Origin: Firmicutes bacterium UBA3553
GTDB taxonomy: Bacteria; Bacillota; Clostridia; Tissierellales; Sedimentibacteraceae
Assembly (NCBI GenBank): GCA_002381185.1
Contig: DFOA01000035.1
Span: 18,231 to 80,086 of the forward strand
Direction of reading: 5' to 3'
Length of the DNA: 61,856 bases
Of the stretch, positions 24,890 to 33,349 are shown in pieces. The position numbers were made by a program, and so were the translations under genes. The first letter of the stretch is position 1, and every line of letters begins with the position of its first letter. The notes under the pieces were generated by a model. That model made no database searches and was not told the DNA's origin. It saw nothing but the letters and a program-made list of their open reading frames with translations.

Positions 24890-26863
24890 TTATTTTCCGG
24901 CTGCGGCATTTTCGCCCGCGATTCTTCCGAATACCATTATATCGGCAAGTGCATTGCCTCCGAGGCGGTTGCCTGCGTGGATTCCTCCAGTAACTTCTCC
25001 CGCCGCATAGAAACCGGGTATGACATTACCGTTTGCATCAAGCACCTGAGCGTCAGTATTAATTTCTAAACCGCCCATAGTGTGGTGCAGGGATGGGGAA
25101 CGAGGTGTAGCATAGAACGGAGCAACTTCAATTTTACCGCCAAAATTTGCTTTCCCGAAATCAGGATCAGTCTGATTATCTATATAGGAATTGTATTTTC
25201 CTATTTCCTGTACAAATACATCTGCGGGAACGCCCATTTGTTTTGCAAGGTCTTCGAGAGAATCTGCTCTGTAAATGCTTCCTGACGCTACAAGGTCATC
25301 TATTACGTCACCCCAGCCGTTTTTACCTCCTGGTTGAGGATTCCCGGCTGTAAGCTGATCACAAATGATATAGAATAAGGCATCTGTCTGCTCAAGAGCG
25401 GCGCTTGCCAGTACGTCACGTTCTGCATATTCGTTTACAAATCTCTTTCCTTCTTTGTTTATGAATACCTGAGATTCCGCGCTGCCCCATACACCGCCCG
25501 AAAGAGCTCCTGTATCAGGATGAGAGCTTGGCATTAATTGTGCAAATCCCATACCTACAAGATTAGCTCCAGCGCTTTTTCCCATTACTATTCCATCTCC
25601 CGTAGCATTGGCAGTGTTAGTGCTTTTCATATCTTCGGGGATGGTTGGCCAATATGTATTATATTCTGCAACCATTTTGGCATTTGCTGCAAAACCGCCG
25701 GTTGCCATTACAACGCCTTTTGTTGCGTTAAGTATGACAGGTGTGCCGTCAGCTTGAGTTGCCTTTACTCCAACAACACGTCCATCCTTTAAAATAAGTT
25801 CATCTGCTTTTGTTTCAAGCATTATTTCAGCTCCGTTTTTAACTGCTGAATCGGCTAGCGGTGTTATAAAACCGGAACCTACATTAGCATTCAAAGCATG
25901 TGTACGTGGCCACATCGCTCCAAGCACTGTTGAGATTTCATCGTTTATTTTAAGATTGCTGTCATGACTTACAACCCATTTTAATGCTGATAGGGAGTTG
26001 TTAGCAAGTGTTTTGGCCAAATTCAGATTGCTGTGTATTTCAACCCCATTCTTGTCTGTTCTGTGTCCTCCAATGTACATATGGTAGATATGCAGTTCAG
26101 GAGAATCAAAGAGCTTTGTAGTATCACCAGATTTAAAATAGTCATTTATTTGTGATTTTAATGTAACAACAGTATCTTTAAATTCACCGAATGTATTTTC
26201 ATCAACATTTAAAATCGCTTTAAGGTCATTTGATAAAGCTTCTTTCATTTCCACGTTTGACTGTAATTCAGGGTCTACGGCATTGTATGCTCCGCCTGCG
26301 CGAAGAGTATTTCCGCCTAATGAAGCTCCTTTTTCAATCAGCATCACTGAAGCGCCGTTTTCTGAAGCTGATGCCGCTGCGGCAACACCTGCTCCGCCTC
26401 CGCCGATTACTACAACATCAACGGTTTTCTCAATTGTTTCTTTAACAGTCTTGGCAACATCTTTATTTTTTAATGCATCAACATCTCCGCCTGCCTGTCT
26501 GATACAATCTTCAACAGCGGCTAAAAGGCCCTTGCTGGAGTTTGTTGCTCCTGCAATCATATCAACCTTAAGTGTTTGCCCTTCTACTATCTGTTTTGGC
26601 AGCTTTTCAAAAACAGGCTTTGCAATATCCGGAGTTTCCTGGTTTTCTCCCACCGTCACAGACAATATTTCAGTATCACTGAAAGTCACTGTAACTGGTA
26701 TTTCGCCGAAATTTCCTTTTGCCAAAGCAGTATATTCTCCTGCCTTGTAGATTGCCGAATCTGAAGGCAGAGGTTTTTCTGATTCTGCAGTATTAGTTGC
26801 ACATGATGATAAACTGAAAATCATCATAATGCATAAAATTAAACTGATAATTCTTTTTGACAT
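24890..26863 (-). CDS. Second secreted FMN/FAD flavin reductase
   Basis: 657 residues from ATG 26863, behind GGAGGAATACT; an upstream in-frame ATG at 26902 would sit over the -10 element and lacks a signal. Lipobox SLSSC at about residue 20. FMN-binding domain with DMIAGATNSSKG (flavinylation-type motif, with Ala in place of the usual Ser/Thr before GAT). FAD domain starting VDVVVIGGGGAGVAAAA, ending HTMGGLEIN and VTGGIHAGNRLGGNALADIMVFG. It is larger than the 588-residue paralogue and has an insert after the FAD dinucleotide motif. Probably reduces an enoate outside the membrane. Confidence 0.9.
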   Translation of the reverse strand: MSKRIISLILCIMMIFSLSSCATNTAESEKPLPSDSAIYKAGEYTALAKGNFGEIPVTVTFSDTEILSVTVGENQETPDIAKPVFEKLPKQIVEGQTLKVDMIAGATNSSKGLLAAVEDCIRQAGGDVDALKNKDVAKTVKETIEKTVDVVVIGGGGAGVAAAASASENGASVMLIEKGASLGGNTLRAGGAYNAVDPELQSNVEMKEALSNDLKAILNVDENTFGEFKDTVVTLKSQINDYFKSGDTTKLFDSPELHIYHMYIGGHRTDKNGVEIHSNLNLAKTLANNSLSALKWVVSHDSNLKINDEISTVLGAMWPRTHALNANVGSGFITPLADSAVKNGAEIMLETKADELILKDGRVVGVKATQADGTPVILNATKGVVMATGGFAANAKMVAEYNTYWPTIPEDMKSTNTANATGDGIVMGKSAGANLVGMGFAQLMPSSHPDTGALSGGVWGSAESQVFINKEGKRFVNEYAERDVLASAALEQTDALFYIICDQLTAGNPQPGGKNGWGDVIDDLVASGSIYRADSLEDLAKQMGVPADVFVQEIGKYNSYIDNQTDPDFGKANFGGKIEVAPFYATPRSPSLHHTMGGLEINTDAQVLDANGNVIPGFYAAGEVTGGIHAGNRLGGNALADIMVFGRIAGENAAAGK

Positions 26864-26903
26864 AGTATTCCTCCTAAAGAAAGTTTGATTATTAACAAAC
26901 ATA

Positions 26904-26934
26904 ATTCTAGGCCTTGGTGCTGCACCAATGTCAA
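26904..26934 (-). promoter_or_regulatory. MerR-type promoter with 19-bp spacer and internal palindrome
   Basis: Minus strand: -35 TTGACA at 26929-26934, -10 TAGAAT at 26904-26909, spacer 19 bases (26910-26928). The spacer contains the perfect palindrome TTGGTGC-N-GCACCAA at 26914-26928. A 19-20 base spacer with a dyad between the hexamers is the hallmark of MerR-activated promoters, and a MerR gene lies immediately upstream. Confidence 0.85.
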
Positions 26935-26951
26935 TAGGATAAAATAAAAAT

Positions 26952-27767
26952 TCACTTGGGATTAAATGGTAAAAATACTCCGTGGTAATTGAGCTTTTCT
27001 CCGTTAATAATATCTGAGGCCAGATATATCAGGAAGCTGTCACCGGAAAGCTTAAGATTATTTTCATTTAAATATTCCATAGCGGGTTTGAAATGGAAAT
27101 GGTCAATAGGCTCAAGATCCGGCTTCTTTATTACTGTGAAAATATAATCAGATGGCTTTGTGGTAATGGTATTTTTGCTTAATTTCAGTCCAAATTCTGA
27201 TGCCGATTTGCTGTCTGTTGTGAGAGACATCTCAAATTTAAACGGCTGAGAAGCAACCGACATTATGTCATAATGTATCCAACGGGTATAAAACGTTACA
27301 GGCAATAAATCAATCCATCGTTTTACCTCTTTTGTAGTACTGTCATCTAACACCAGAGTCTCATTGGCAGAATGCGGTAATCTTGCAAGTTCAGGAAAAT
27401 GGACAACAACAAAATTATTAATTTTATCCGGTATATATTTATAGTATTCATTGTACTTGTTTAGCATATTTAATCTTGCACGTTCAAACTTCAGCTTCTG
27501 TTCAACGTGATGTGCCTGCTTGGCAAATAGTGAAGAAAGCTCATTCGCAGGCATGTTATCAATCATTTTTGAGGCCTGCGTGAGGGAAAACCCCAAACTG
27601 CTGTAAAATTTGCAGGTAGATACGTTTCTTACATCGTAATCACTATAATATCTATAATTATTTATTTTATCTTTATATGGAATAATGATTTTCTTTTTTT
27701 CATATTGGCGTACTGTGTCAACAGTCAATCCCTGCATTTTGGCAAAACTGCTTATAGTATAACGCAT
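26952..27767 (-). CDS. MerR-family transcriptional regulator
   Basis: 271 residues. N-terminal winged helix-turn-helix (TISSFAKMQGLTVDTVRQYEKKKIIIPYKD, YRYYSDYDVRNVSTCKFYSSLGFSLTQASKMI), then the dimerisation helix (about 80-115). A large C-terminal ligand-binding domain of about 150 residues has a GyrI-like beta pattern. Its stop lies 18 bases from the -35 of the flavin reductase promoter. It most likely senses a small organic ligand and switches the reductase on; the ligand is unknown. Confidence 0.88.
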   Translation of the reverse strand: MRYTISSFAKMQGLTVDTVRQYEKKKIIIPYKDKINNYRYYSDYDVRNVSTCKFYSSLGFSLTQASKMIDNMPANELSSLFAKQAHHVEQKLKFERARLNMLNKYNEYYKYIPDKINNFVVVHFPELARLPHSANETLVLDDSTTKEVKRWIDLLPVTFYTRWIHYDIMSVASQPFKFEMSLTTDSKSASEFGLKLSKNTITTKPSDYIFTVIKKPDLEPIDHFHFKPAMEYLNENNLKLSGDSFLIYLASDIINGEKLNYHGVFLPFNPK

Positions 27768-27981
27768 AAATATCCTCCTGTCTTTATATCAAGCATGGTT
27801 GACATAATTATAACAGGTTTACAAATTAAATACAATTATTAGAAATCAAATAAAATTATTTATTAAGACTTATTAATTTGAATAAATACTACAAATTTGC
27901 TTCCTTTTTTTAAATAAATATGATAATGTATTAACAATATATTGTAGTATTATATTTATCACCTTACAAAAGGAGGCTGCT

Positions 27982-29382
27982 ATGTTAAATATACCTAAAA
28001 GATGTGTTGAACTGATTCTTGAACAATCAGGAATTGTTGCTATTACGGATAATGACGGAAGATATATTTTTGTAAATAAAAAGTGGCAGGAGGATACTGG
28101 AATCTCCGAAAAGGATGCTATAGGAAAATATAATCATGAGTTGATAGAAGGCTCAAGAGCACTGGCAGCTATAAAATCCGGCAGAGTAATAATGACGGAT
28201 TTTTTCGTGAGAAAAAAGGATGGAAAAGGCCTTCCTGGTATAATGTCATATACTCCTATATTTGATGAAGATAGAATTGTTGGGTGTTTCATTTCCTCAT
28301 CATTTCCAAATATTGAAAAAGCCATGGAATTTTCTGAAAAGCTGGAAGCTGTTACTGCTGAATATGAATATTTGAAAAAAGAGCTGCGAAAGAGAAGCGG
28401 AGTAAAATATGGCGTTCATGATATTATAGGAGAAAGCGATTCTATAAAACGGTTGAAAGAACAGATTTATCAGGCAGGAGCTTCAGATTCGACTGTTCTT
28501 ATTGAAGGGGAAACAGGTACCGGTAAAGAGCTTGTTGCTCATTCCGTACATAGCTGCAGTCTTAGAAGCATTTTTCAATTTGTTAAGGTTAACTGTTCTG
28601 CAATTCCCTCAAATTTAATGGAATCAGAGTTTTTTGGTTATGAAGAAGGTACGTTTACAGGAGCCCAAAAAGGAGGGAAAAAGGGAAAATTTGAAATAGC
28701 CCATTTGGGAAGTATTTTTTTGGACGAAATAAATCAGATGGATTTGTCTATTCAGCCAAAGCTGCTGCGTGTGCTTCAGGAGAAAGAAATTGAACGGATA
28801 GGATCAAGTGAAAGCATTCAGATCAATACCCGTGTTATAGCGGCATCCAATGTTTCATTAAGAGAAATGGTGAAGCAAAAGCAATTCAGAGATGACTTAT
28901 ATTACCGTTTAAATATTATAAATATAATTATACCACCTCTTCGTAATCGAAGAGAGGACATCCCTTTATTAATTGACAGCATTATTCAAAAGCTCAATGA
29001 TAAAATGAATATAAACATTGATGGAATTTCTGCGAAGGCGTTGGAATATTTAAAGCGCAGGGACTGGCCCGGTAATGTAAGAGAGCTTCAAAATATCATA
29101 GAGAGAGCTATGAATGTCTGTACGGGCAGAAGCTTGAGTTTAGACGACTTCAGAAAAATCGAAACAGTAATGATGCCTGAATCAGGAGTTAGCAAGGTTG
29201 AGGCTGAAATTGACACAGATGCTTCTCTGTCAGATAAAAAGAACAACCTTGAAAGGGATATGATTTTACAGGCATTGGAATACTGCGATTATAATAAATC
29301 TCAAACAGCAAAAGCCCTAGGTATTTCCAGGACATTATTGTATCAAAAGATAAAAAAATATGAGCTGGGTTCAGATTTATAG
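27982..29382 (+). CDS. Sigma-54-dependent enhancer-binding regulator (PAS-AAA-Fis)
   Basis: 466 residues. PAS sensor at about 10-110 (GIVAITDNDGRYIFVNKKWQEDTG). AAA domain with Walker A GETGTGKE (about 175-182), the sigma-54 contact loop GTFTGA (about 222; Thr replaces the usual Ala of GAFTGA), Walker B GSIFLDEINQ and the ELQNIIERAM region. C-terminal Fis-type helix-turn-helix, SQTAKALGISRTLLYQKIKKY. It faces away from the MerR gene. A -24/-12 promoter and palindromes lie directly downstream, so it probably controls the catabolic operon from 29654. Confidence 0.92.
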   Translation: MLNIPKRCVELILEQSGIVAITDNDGRYIFVNKKWQEDTGISEKDAIGKYNHELIEGSRALAAIKSGRVIMTDFFVRKKDGKGLPGIMSYTPIFDEDRIVGCFISSSFPNIEKAMEFSEKLEAVTAEYEYLKKELRKRSGVKYGVHDIIGESDSIKRLKEQIYQAGASDSTVLIEGETGTGKELVAHSVHSCSLRSIFQFVKVNCSAIPSNLMESEFFGYEEGTFTGAQKGGKKGKFEIAHLGSIFLDEINQMDLSIQPKLLRVLQEKEIERIGSSESIQINTRVIAASNVSLREMVKQKQFRDDLYYRLNIINIIIPPLRNRREDIPLLIDSIIQKLNDKMNINIDGISAKALEYLKRRDWPGNVRELQNIIERAMNVCTGRSLSLDDFRKIETVMMPESGVSKVEAEIDTDASLSDKKNNLERDMILQALEYCDYNKSQTAKALGISRTLLYQKIKKYELGSDL

Positions 29383-29445
29383 TGTAAATAAAGATTTACA
29401 GTGATATGTAAATAAAGTTTACAGTGTACACTTTGTGTACACTGT
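29383..29445 (+). promoter_or_regulatory. Candidate enhancer (UAS): three palindromes in tandem
   Basis: TGTAAA-N6-TTTACA at about 29384-29401, TGTAAA-N5-TTTACA at about 29408-29424, and ACAGTGTACAC-TTT-GTGTACACTGT at 29421-29445. The first two are also direct repeats of each other (about 20 bases). They lie about 135-200 bases before the expected start site of the sigma-54 promoter, the normal distance for an enhancer. The third is followed by seven T and may double as the terminator of the regulator gene. Confidence 0.65.
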
Positions 29446-29553
29446 TTTTTTGTTTGAAATCAGGAAATAAAGTTGTGCAAAATAATATTTTAAGTTTGAC
29501 AAGTGTTTAACTATCAATGTTTTTGAAAGTTATTTTTTATACAAACAAATTAG

Positions 29554-29571
29554 TTGGCATGTCTATTGCTT
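29554..29571 (+). promoter_or_regulatory. Sigma-54 (-24/-12) promoter of the acyl-CoA dehydrogenase / Mo-hydroxylase operon
   Basis: TTGGCATGTCTATTGCTT: -24 GG at 29556-29557 and -12 GC at 29568-29569, separated by exactly ten bases, close to consensus TGGCAC-N5-TTGC. The first gene starts about 83 bases downstream. Confidence 0.88.
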
Positions 29572-29653
29572 ATTATATTGGTGTTATTAAATTAACAATA
29601 AATTGTTCAGGTACAGTTTATTATCAAAAATATAAGGGAAGAAGGTAGTAGTT

Positions 29654-30796
29654 ATGTTTGATTTCACAGACAGCCAGCTCGAACTACAGCAAAAGGTTCG
29701 TAAATTTGTTGCAGAGCATATCATGCCAAATCTTGATTTGATCGACAAGGGTGAATTTCAAGTAGAACTGTTTAAAGAATGGTGCAAAACCGGTCTTGTA
29801 TGTCTGATTGCTCCAAAAGCAGTGGGCGGAATTGAGCTTGATACAAAAAGCTGTGCAATAGTAATGGAAGAACTGGGCTATGGAGATGTGGGAGTAGCCA
29901 CAGGCTTCGGAGCTAACAATCTGGGTTCATATCCGCTTTTAATTTCCGGAACACTTGAACAGCAAAAACAGCACTTTGGTCCTATCTTAGAAGGAAAATA
30001 CGGTGCCTTTGCATTAACTGAACAGGGGGCAGGTTCCGATGCCGGTGCTGTAGCGACAACAGCAGACAGAAAAGGCGATGAATATATCTTAAATGGCAGT
30101 AAATGTTTTATTACTCAGGGTGGATATGCCATAGATATGGAATCATCCATGGTTGTTTTTGCTTCAACAGACAGAACTCTGGGAAGCAAAGGGTTAAGTG
30201 CATTTCTTGTAAAAGGCGGTACACCTGGCATTAAAGTAGGAAAAATTGAAGATAAAATGGGAATCAGGGGATCTCAAACGGTTGAATTGGTAATAGAAGA
30301 TTTGCATGTGCCTGCATCTGCCCGTCTGGGAGAAGAAGGTGACGGCATGAAAATAGCGATGAAGACTCTGGATTCTGGCAGATTGATGGTTGCGGCACAA
30401 GCTGTCGGATGCGGACAAAGAGCTTTGGATCTGGCGGTTAAATATGTCAAGAATCACATGGAAGGTTCCAAGCCGTTGGCAAAACAACAGGCGGTTGCTT
30501 TTAAAATTGCAGAAATGGAAGCAATGGTTGAAGCGTCAAGGCAGCTTGTTTACAGAGGAGCATTTTTAAAGGACAGCAAGCAGCCATATTCTCATCATTC
30601 AGCCATTACAAAATTATTTGCTTCGGAAATGGCAATGAATGTTGCAAATTCAGCTATGGAAATAATGGGTTCCTACGGCTATACAAAGGATTCGGGAATT
30701 GAAAAAGTTTGGAGAGATGCAAGAATTCTTTCTATTTATGAAGGAACAAATCAGGTTCAAAGACTCGTTATATCCGGTGGATTACTGAAAAAGTAG
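29654..30796 (+). CDS. Acyl-CoA dehydrogenase 1
   Basis: 380 residues, full family length. FAD/acyl-CoA motifs ALTEQGAGSDAGAV and FITQGGYA; C-terminal SIYEGTNQVQRLVISGGLLKK with the catalytic glutamate in YEGT. It oxidises the alpha-beta bond of an acyl-CoA and passes electrons to an electron-transferring flavoprotein. First gene after the sigma-54 promoter, with GGGAAGAAGG upstream. It is paired with a second dehydrogenase 19 bases later. Confidence 0.93.
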   Translation: MFDFTDSQLELQQKVRKFVAEHIMPNLDLIDKGEFQVELFKEWCKTGLVCLIAPKAVGGIELDTKSCAIVMEELGYGDVGVATGFGANNLGSYPLLISGTLEQQKQHFGPILEGKYGAFALTEQGAGSDAGAVATTADRKGDEYILNGSKCFITQGGYAIDMESSMVVFASTDRTLGSKGLSAFLVKGGTPGIKVGKIEDKMGIRGSQTVELVIEDLHVPASARLGEEGDGMKIAMKTLDSGRLMVAAQAVGCGQRALDLAVKYVKNHMEGSKPLAKQQAVAFKIAEMEAMVEASRQLVYRGAFLKDSKQPYSHHSAITKLFASEMAMNVANSAMEIMGSYGYTKDSGIEKVWRDARILSIYEGTNQVQRLVISGGLLKK

Positions 30797-30815
30797 AAAG
30801 GTGGGAGGTGTAAAA

Positions 30816-31940
30816 ATGAGTATGAAGTTAACTGAAAACAGACAATTAGTGGTAAAAAGTCTAGCTGATTTTGCAAAAGCTGTATTGGAGCCTATTGCTT
30901 ATGATGATGACAGAAGTGCCAGAGTTCCTGAAGAAATTATAAAAAAAATAGCTGATAAAAATTTCTTTGGTATGACAATACCAAAAGAATTCGGCGGATA
31001 TGATGCTGATTTTGTAAGTGTTGCTTCCATGGCGGAAGAATTCGGTAAAGCAAATAGCGCGGCAGCGGCAATAGCTATGACCCATTTGGTTATGGCTGAA
31101 CAAACAATCTTAAAATATGGTACTGAAGAACAAAAGAAACAATACCTGCCTGATATGGTTAAAGGCGATAAACTGGGAGGATATGCTTATGCAGAGCCAG
31201 GAGCTTCTTTAGCATCAGGAGAAAATAAAGTATCAGCAGTTAAACGCGGAAATTGTTATTCTTTGACAGGCAAAAAGGCCTTTGTTGCAAACGGCGGAGC
31301 TGCCGACGTATATGTGGTTATTGCTCAGACTAACGAAGCAGAAGGATTAAACGGTCTTTCAGCTTTTATAGTTGATTCTGATGATGTAAAAGTAACAAAA
31401 AATACAGATAAGTTGGGCTTAAGATCATTTCCGACAGCAGAGCTGGAATTTACAGAAACAAAAGGACAGCTGCTGGGAAAAGAAAATGAAGGCCTAAAAA
31501 TTGCAAAAGAAATTCAGGCTAGAGCTGACATAGCATTTGCAGCCATAGGAGCAGGAACTGCCAAGGCTGCATTGGAGCATTCTGTAAAACACAGCAAGAC
31601 ACGTGTGCAATTTGGTTCTCCCATAAGCAAACTTCAGGCAGTGCAATGGCTTTTGGCAGAAATGGCAAATAATCTGCACATTTTAAATACACTTACGTAT
31701 AAAGCTGCAGCTTTTGTTGATGCAAATGAAGATTACTTTATGGAATCTGTATATTTAAAAATGTTCGCTCAAAAAGCAACGTTTGAAATAGGAACAAACG
31801 CTGTTCAGATTCATGGAGGAACAGGTTATTCGAGAGAAGCAAAAATAGAAAGATATTTCAGAGATCTGAGAGGATTATTCAATATAGACAGCATAAATGA
31901 ATATCCTCAAAAAATTATAGCAGGTAATTTATTAAAATAG
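30816..31940 (+). CDS. Acyl-CoA dehydrogenase 2 with altered catalytic position
   Basis: 374 residues from ATG 30816, after GGGAGGTG. Family signatures YAEPGASLASGENKVSAVK, KAFVANGG, RVQFGSPISKLQAVQWLLAEMA and IQIHGGTGYSREAKIERYFRD-type C-terminus are present. Aligned without gaps on the end of dehydrogenase 1, the catalytic Glu of YEGT falls on Asp in FNIDSINEYPQKI. It may be a low-activity, differently placed-base or non-catalytic partner of dehydrogenase 1. Substrate unknown. Confidence 0.88.
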   Translation: MSMKLTENRQLVVKSLADFAKAVLEPIAYDDDRSARVPEEIIKKIADKNFFGMTIPKEFGGYDADFVSVASMAEEFGKANSAAAAIAMTHLVMAEQTILKYGTEEQKKQYLPDMVKGDKLGGYAYAEPGASLASGENKVSAVKRGNCYSLTGKKAFVANGGAADVYVVIAQTNEAEGLNGLSAFIVDSDDVKVTKNTDKLGLRSFPTAELEFTETKGQLLGKENEGLKIAKEIQARADIAFAAIGAGTAKAALEHSVKHSKTRVQFGSPISKLQAVQWLLAEMANNLHILNTLTYKAAAFVDANEDYFMESVYLKMFAQKATFEIGTNAVQIHGGTGYSREAKIERYFRDLRGLFNIDSINEYPQKIIAGNLLK

Positions 31941-31969
31941 ATTACATTAAATTAAAGGAGGTGCCTTAA

Positions 31970-32854
31970 ATGAACATTTTACACGAATTTGAATATTTCA
32001 AACCAAAAAGTAAAAATGAAGCATTACAATTAGTGAAAGACCTTGGAAGCAAGGCAAAAATCTTAGCCGGCGGAACAGACTTAGTAATCATGATGAAAGA
32101 AAAAATGATTAAGCCGGATGTAATTATTGATATCAGTGATTTAGAAGAACTAAAGGGCATTAAATGTGAGAAAGGCAAAGGAGCAGAAATATTAGCCTGT
32201 ACAAAAATAGACGAAATAGAATTCTCTACGGAGCTGAGCAAAAAATATCCGGCTCTTACATATGCGGCAAGCCAGCTTGGTTCAAACCAGGTAAGAGTTA
32301 TGGCAACATTAGGCGGAAACAGCTGCCACTCTTCACCGGCTGCTGAAACTCCTGCACCATTGGCTGCATTAGGAGCTAGGGTTGTACTTGCAAGCCTGGA
32401 AGGTGAAAGAGAACTGGCGATGGAAGACTTCATTCACGGAAATCGTAAGAACGATTTAAAAGAAGGAGAAATATTGTACAAATTTATACTTCCGGAACCG
32501 GCAAAAAATTCTGCATGCCGCTACGGACATATCGGTCTTAGAAACGCGATGGAAATAGATTGCGCTAACATGGCAGCCGCTGTTGAATTGGAAGAAGACA
32601 AAGAGACTATTAAAAATGTCAAATTGGTAATGGGTTCTGTAGCTATTAAACCTTTAGTATCACAAGCAGTTCCAAGCTTATTAGCCGGGAAAAAATTAAC
32701 AGATGATTTAGTTACTAAAGCCGGTGAAGCAGCTCAAAGTGAAGCAAAACCAATTTCAGACGTAAGAGCTTCTGCAGAGTACAGAAAAGACGTAATCGGA
32801 GCTTTGGCGCGCAGACTCGTTAAAGAAGCTTATGAAGCTGCAAAGGAGGCATAA
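31970..32854 (+). CDS. Molybdenum hydroxylase, FAD subunit
   Basis: 294 residues, CoxM/XdhB type. FAD-binding segments LGSKAKILAGGTDLVIMMKEKM (about 25-46) and MATLGGNSCHSSPAAETPAPLAALGARVVL (about 110-139). No extra cysteine cluster is seen, so it differs from 4-hydroxybenzoyl-CoA reductase beta subunits, which carry an added 4Fe-4S insert. It passes electrons between the 2Fe-2S subunit and an external carrier. AAAGGAGG before ATG; 3 bases to the next gene. Confidence 0.92.
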   Translation: MNILHEFEYFKPKSKNEALQLVKDLGSKAKILAGGTDLVIMMKEKMIKPDVIIDISDLEELKGIKCEKGKGAEILACTKIDEIEFSTELSKKYPALTYAASQLGSNQVRVMATLGGNSCHSSPAAETPAPLAALGARVVLASLEGERELAMEDFIHGNRKNDLKEGEILYKFILPEPAKNSACRYGHIGLRNAMEIDCANMAAAVELEEDKETIKNVKLVMGSVAIKPLVSQAVPSLLAGKKLTDDLVTKAGEAAQSEAKPISDVRASAEYRKDVIGALARRLVKEAYEAAKEA

Positions 32855-32857
32855 CAG

Positions 32858-33346
32858 ATGAACAAACAAGTTATTAAATTAGATATTAATAATCGTATTT
32901 ATGAAGTTTTAGTATCTCCTACAGAGCTGCTTGTTGATGTAATCAGAAAACAAATAGGCTTAACCGGAACTAAGAAAGGCTGTGGACAGGGAGATTGCGG
33001 AGCTTGCACCATATTAGTGGACGGCAAAGCACAATTGTCATGTCTGATGCTGGCAGTTACCTGCGAAGGCAAAAAACTGACTACAATAGAAGGAATTGCA
33101 AATCAGGAAACAGGTGAATTGCATCCATTACAGAAATCATTTTTAGATCACGGCGCTGTTCAATGCGGTTTCTGTTCACCAGGTATGATTTTGTCATCTA
33201 AAGCACTTATAGATGAAAATCCTAATCCGACTGAAGAAGAAATTAAACATGCTTTGGAAGGAAATCTATGCCGTTGTACAGGATATATATTAATTTTAGA
33301 AGCGGTTGAGTCATATGTTGAGGCTCTTTCTAAAGGGGAGGTGTAA
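32858..33346 (+). CDS. Molybdenum hydroxylase, 2Fe-2S subunit
   Basis: 162 residues. Plant-type 2Fe-2S motif KKGCGQGDCGACTILVDG at about 42-59, with the fourth cysteine in LSCLML. Second cluster VQCGFCSPGMIL at about 101-112 and NLCRCTGY at about 136. It relays electrons from the molybdenum centre to the FAD subunit. It sits between the two other subunits with gaps of only three bases on each side. Confidence 0.95.
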   Translation: MNKQVIKLDINNRIYEVLVSPTELLVDVIRKQIGLTGTKKGCGQGDCGACTILVDGKAQLSCLMLAVTCEGKKLTTIEGIANQETGELHPLQKSFLDHGAVQCGFCSPGMILSSKALIDENPNPTEEEIKHALEGNLCRCTGYILILEAVESYVEALSKGEV

Positions 33347-33349
33347 AAA

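Noticed and set aside
29421..29452. The ACAGTGTACAC hairpin as only a terminator.
   Set aside because: It has the T run, but it is the third of three related palindromes at enhancer distance; both roles are kept open rather than one chosen.
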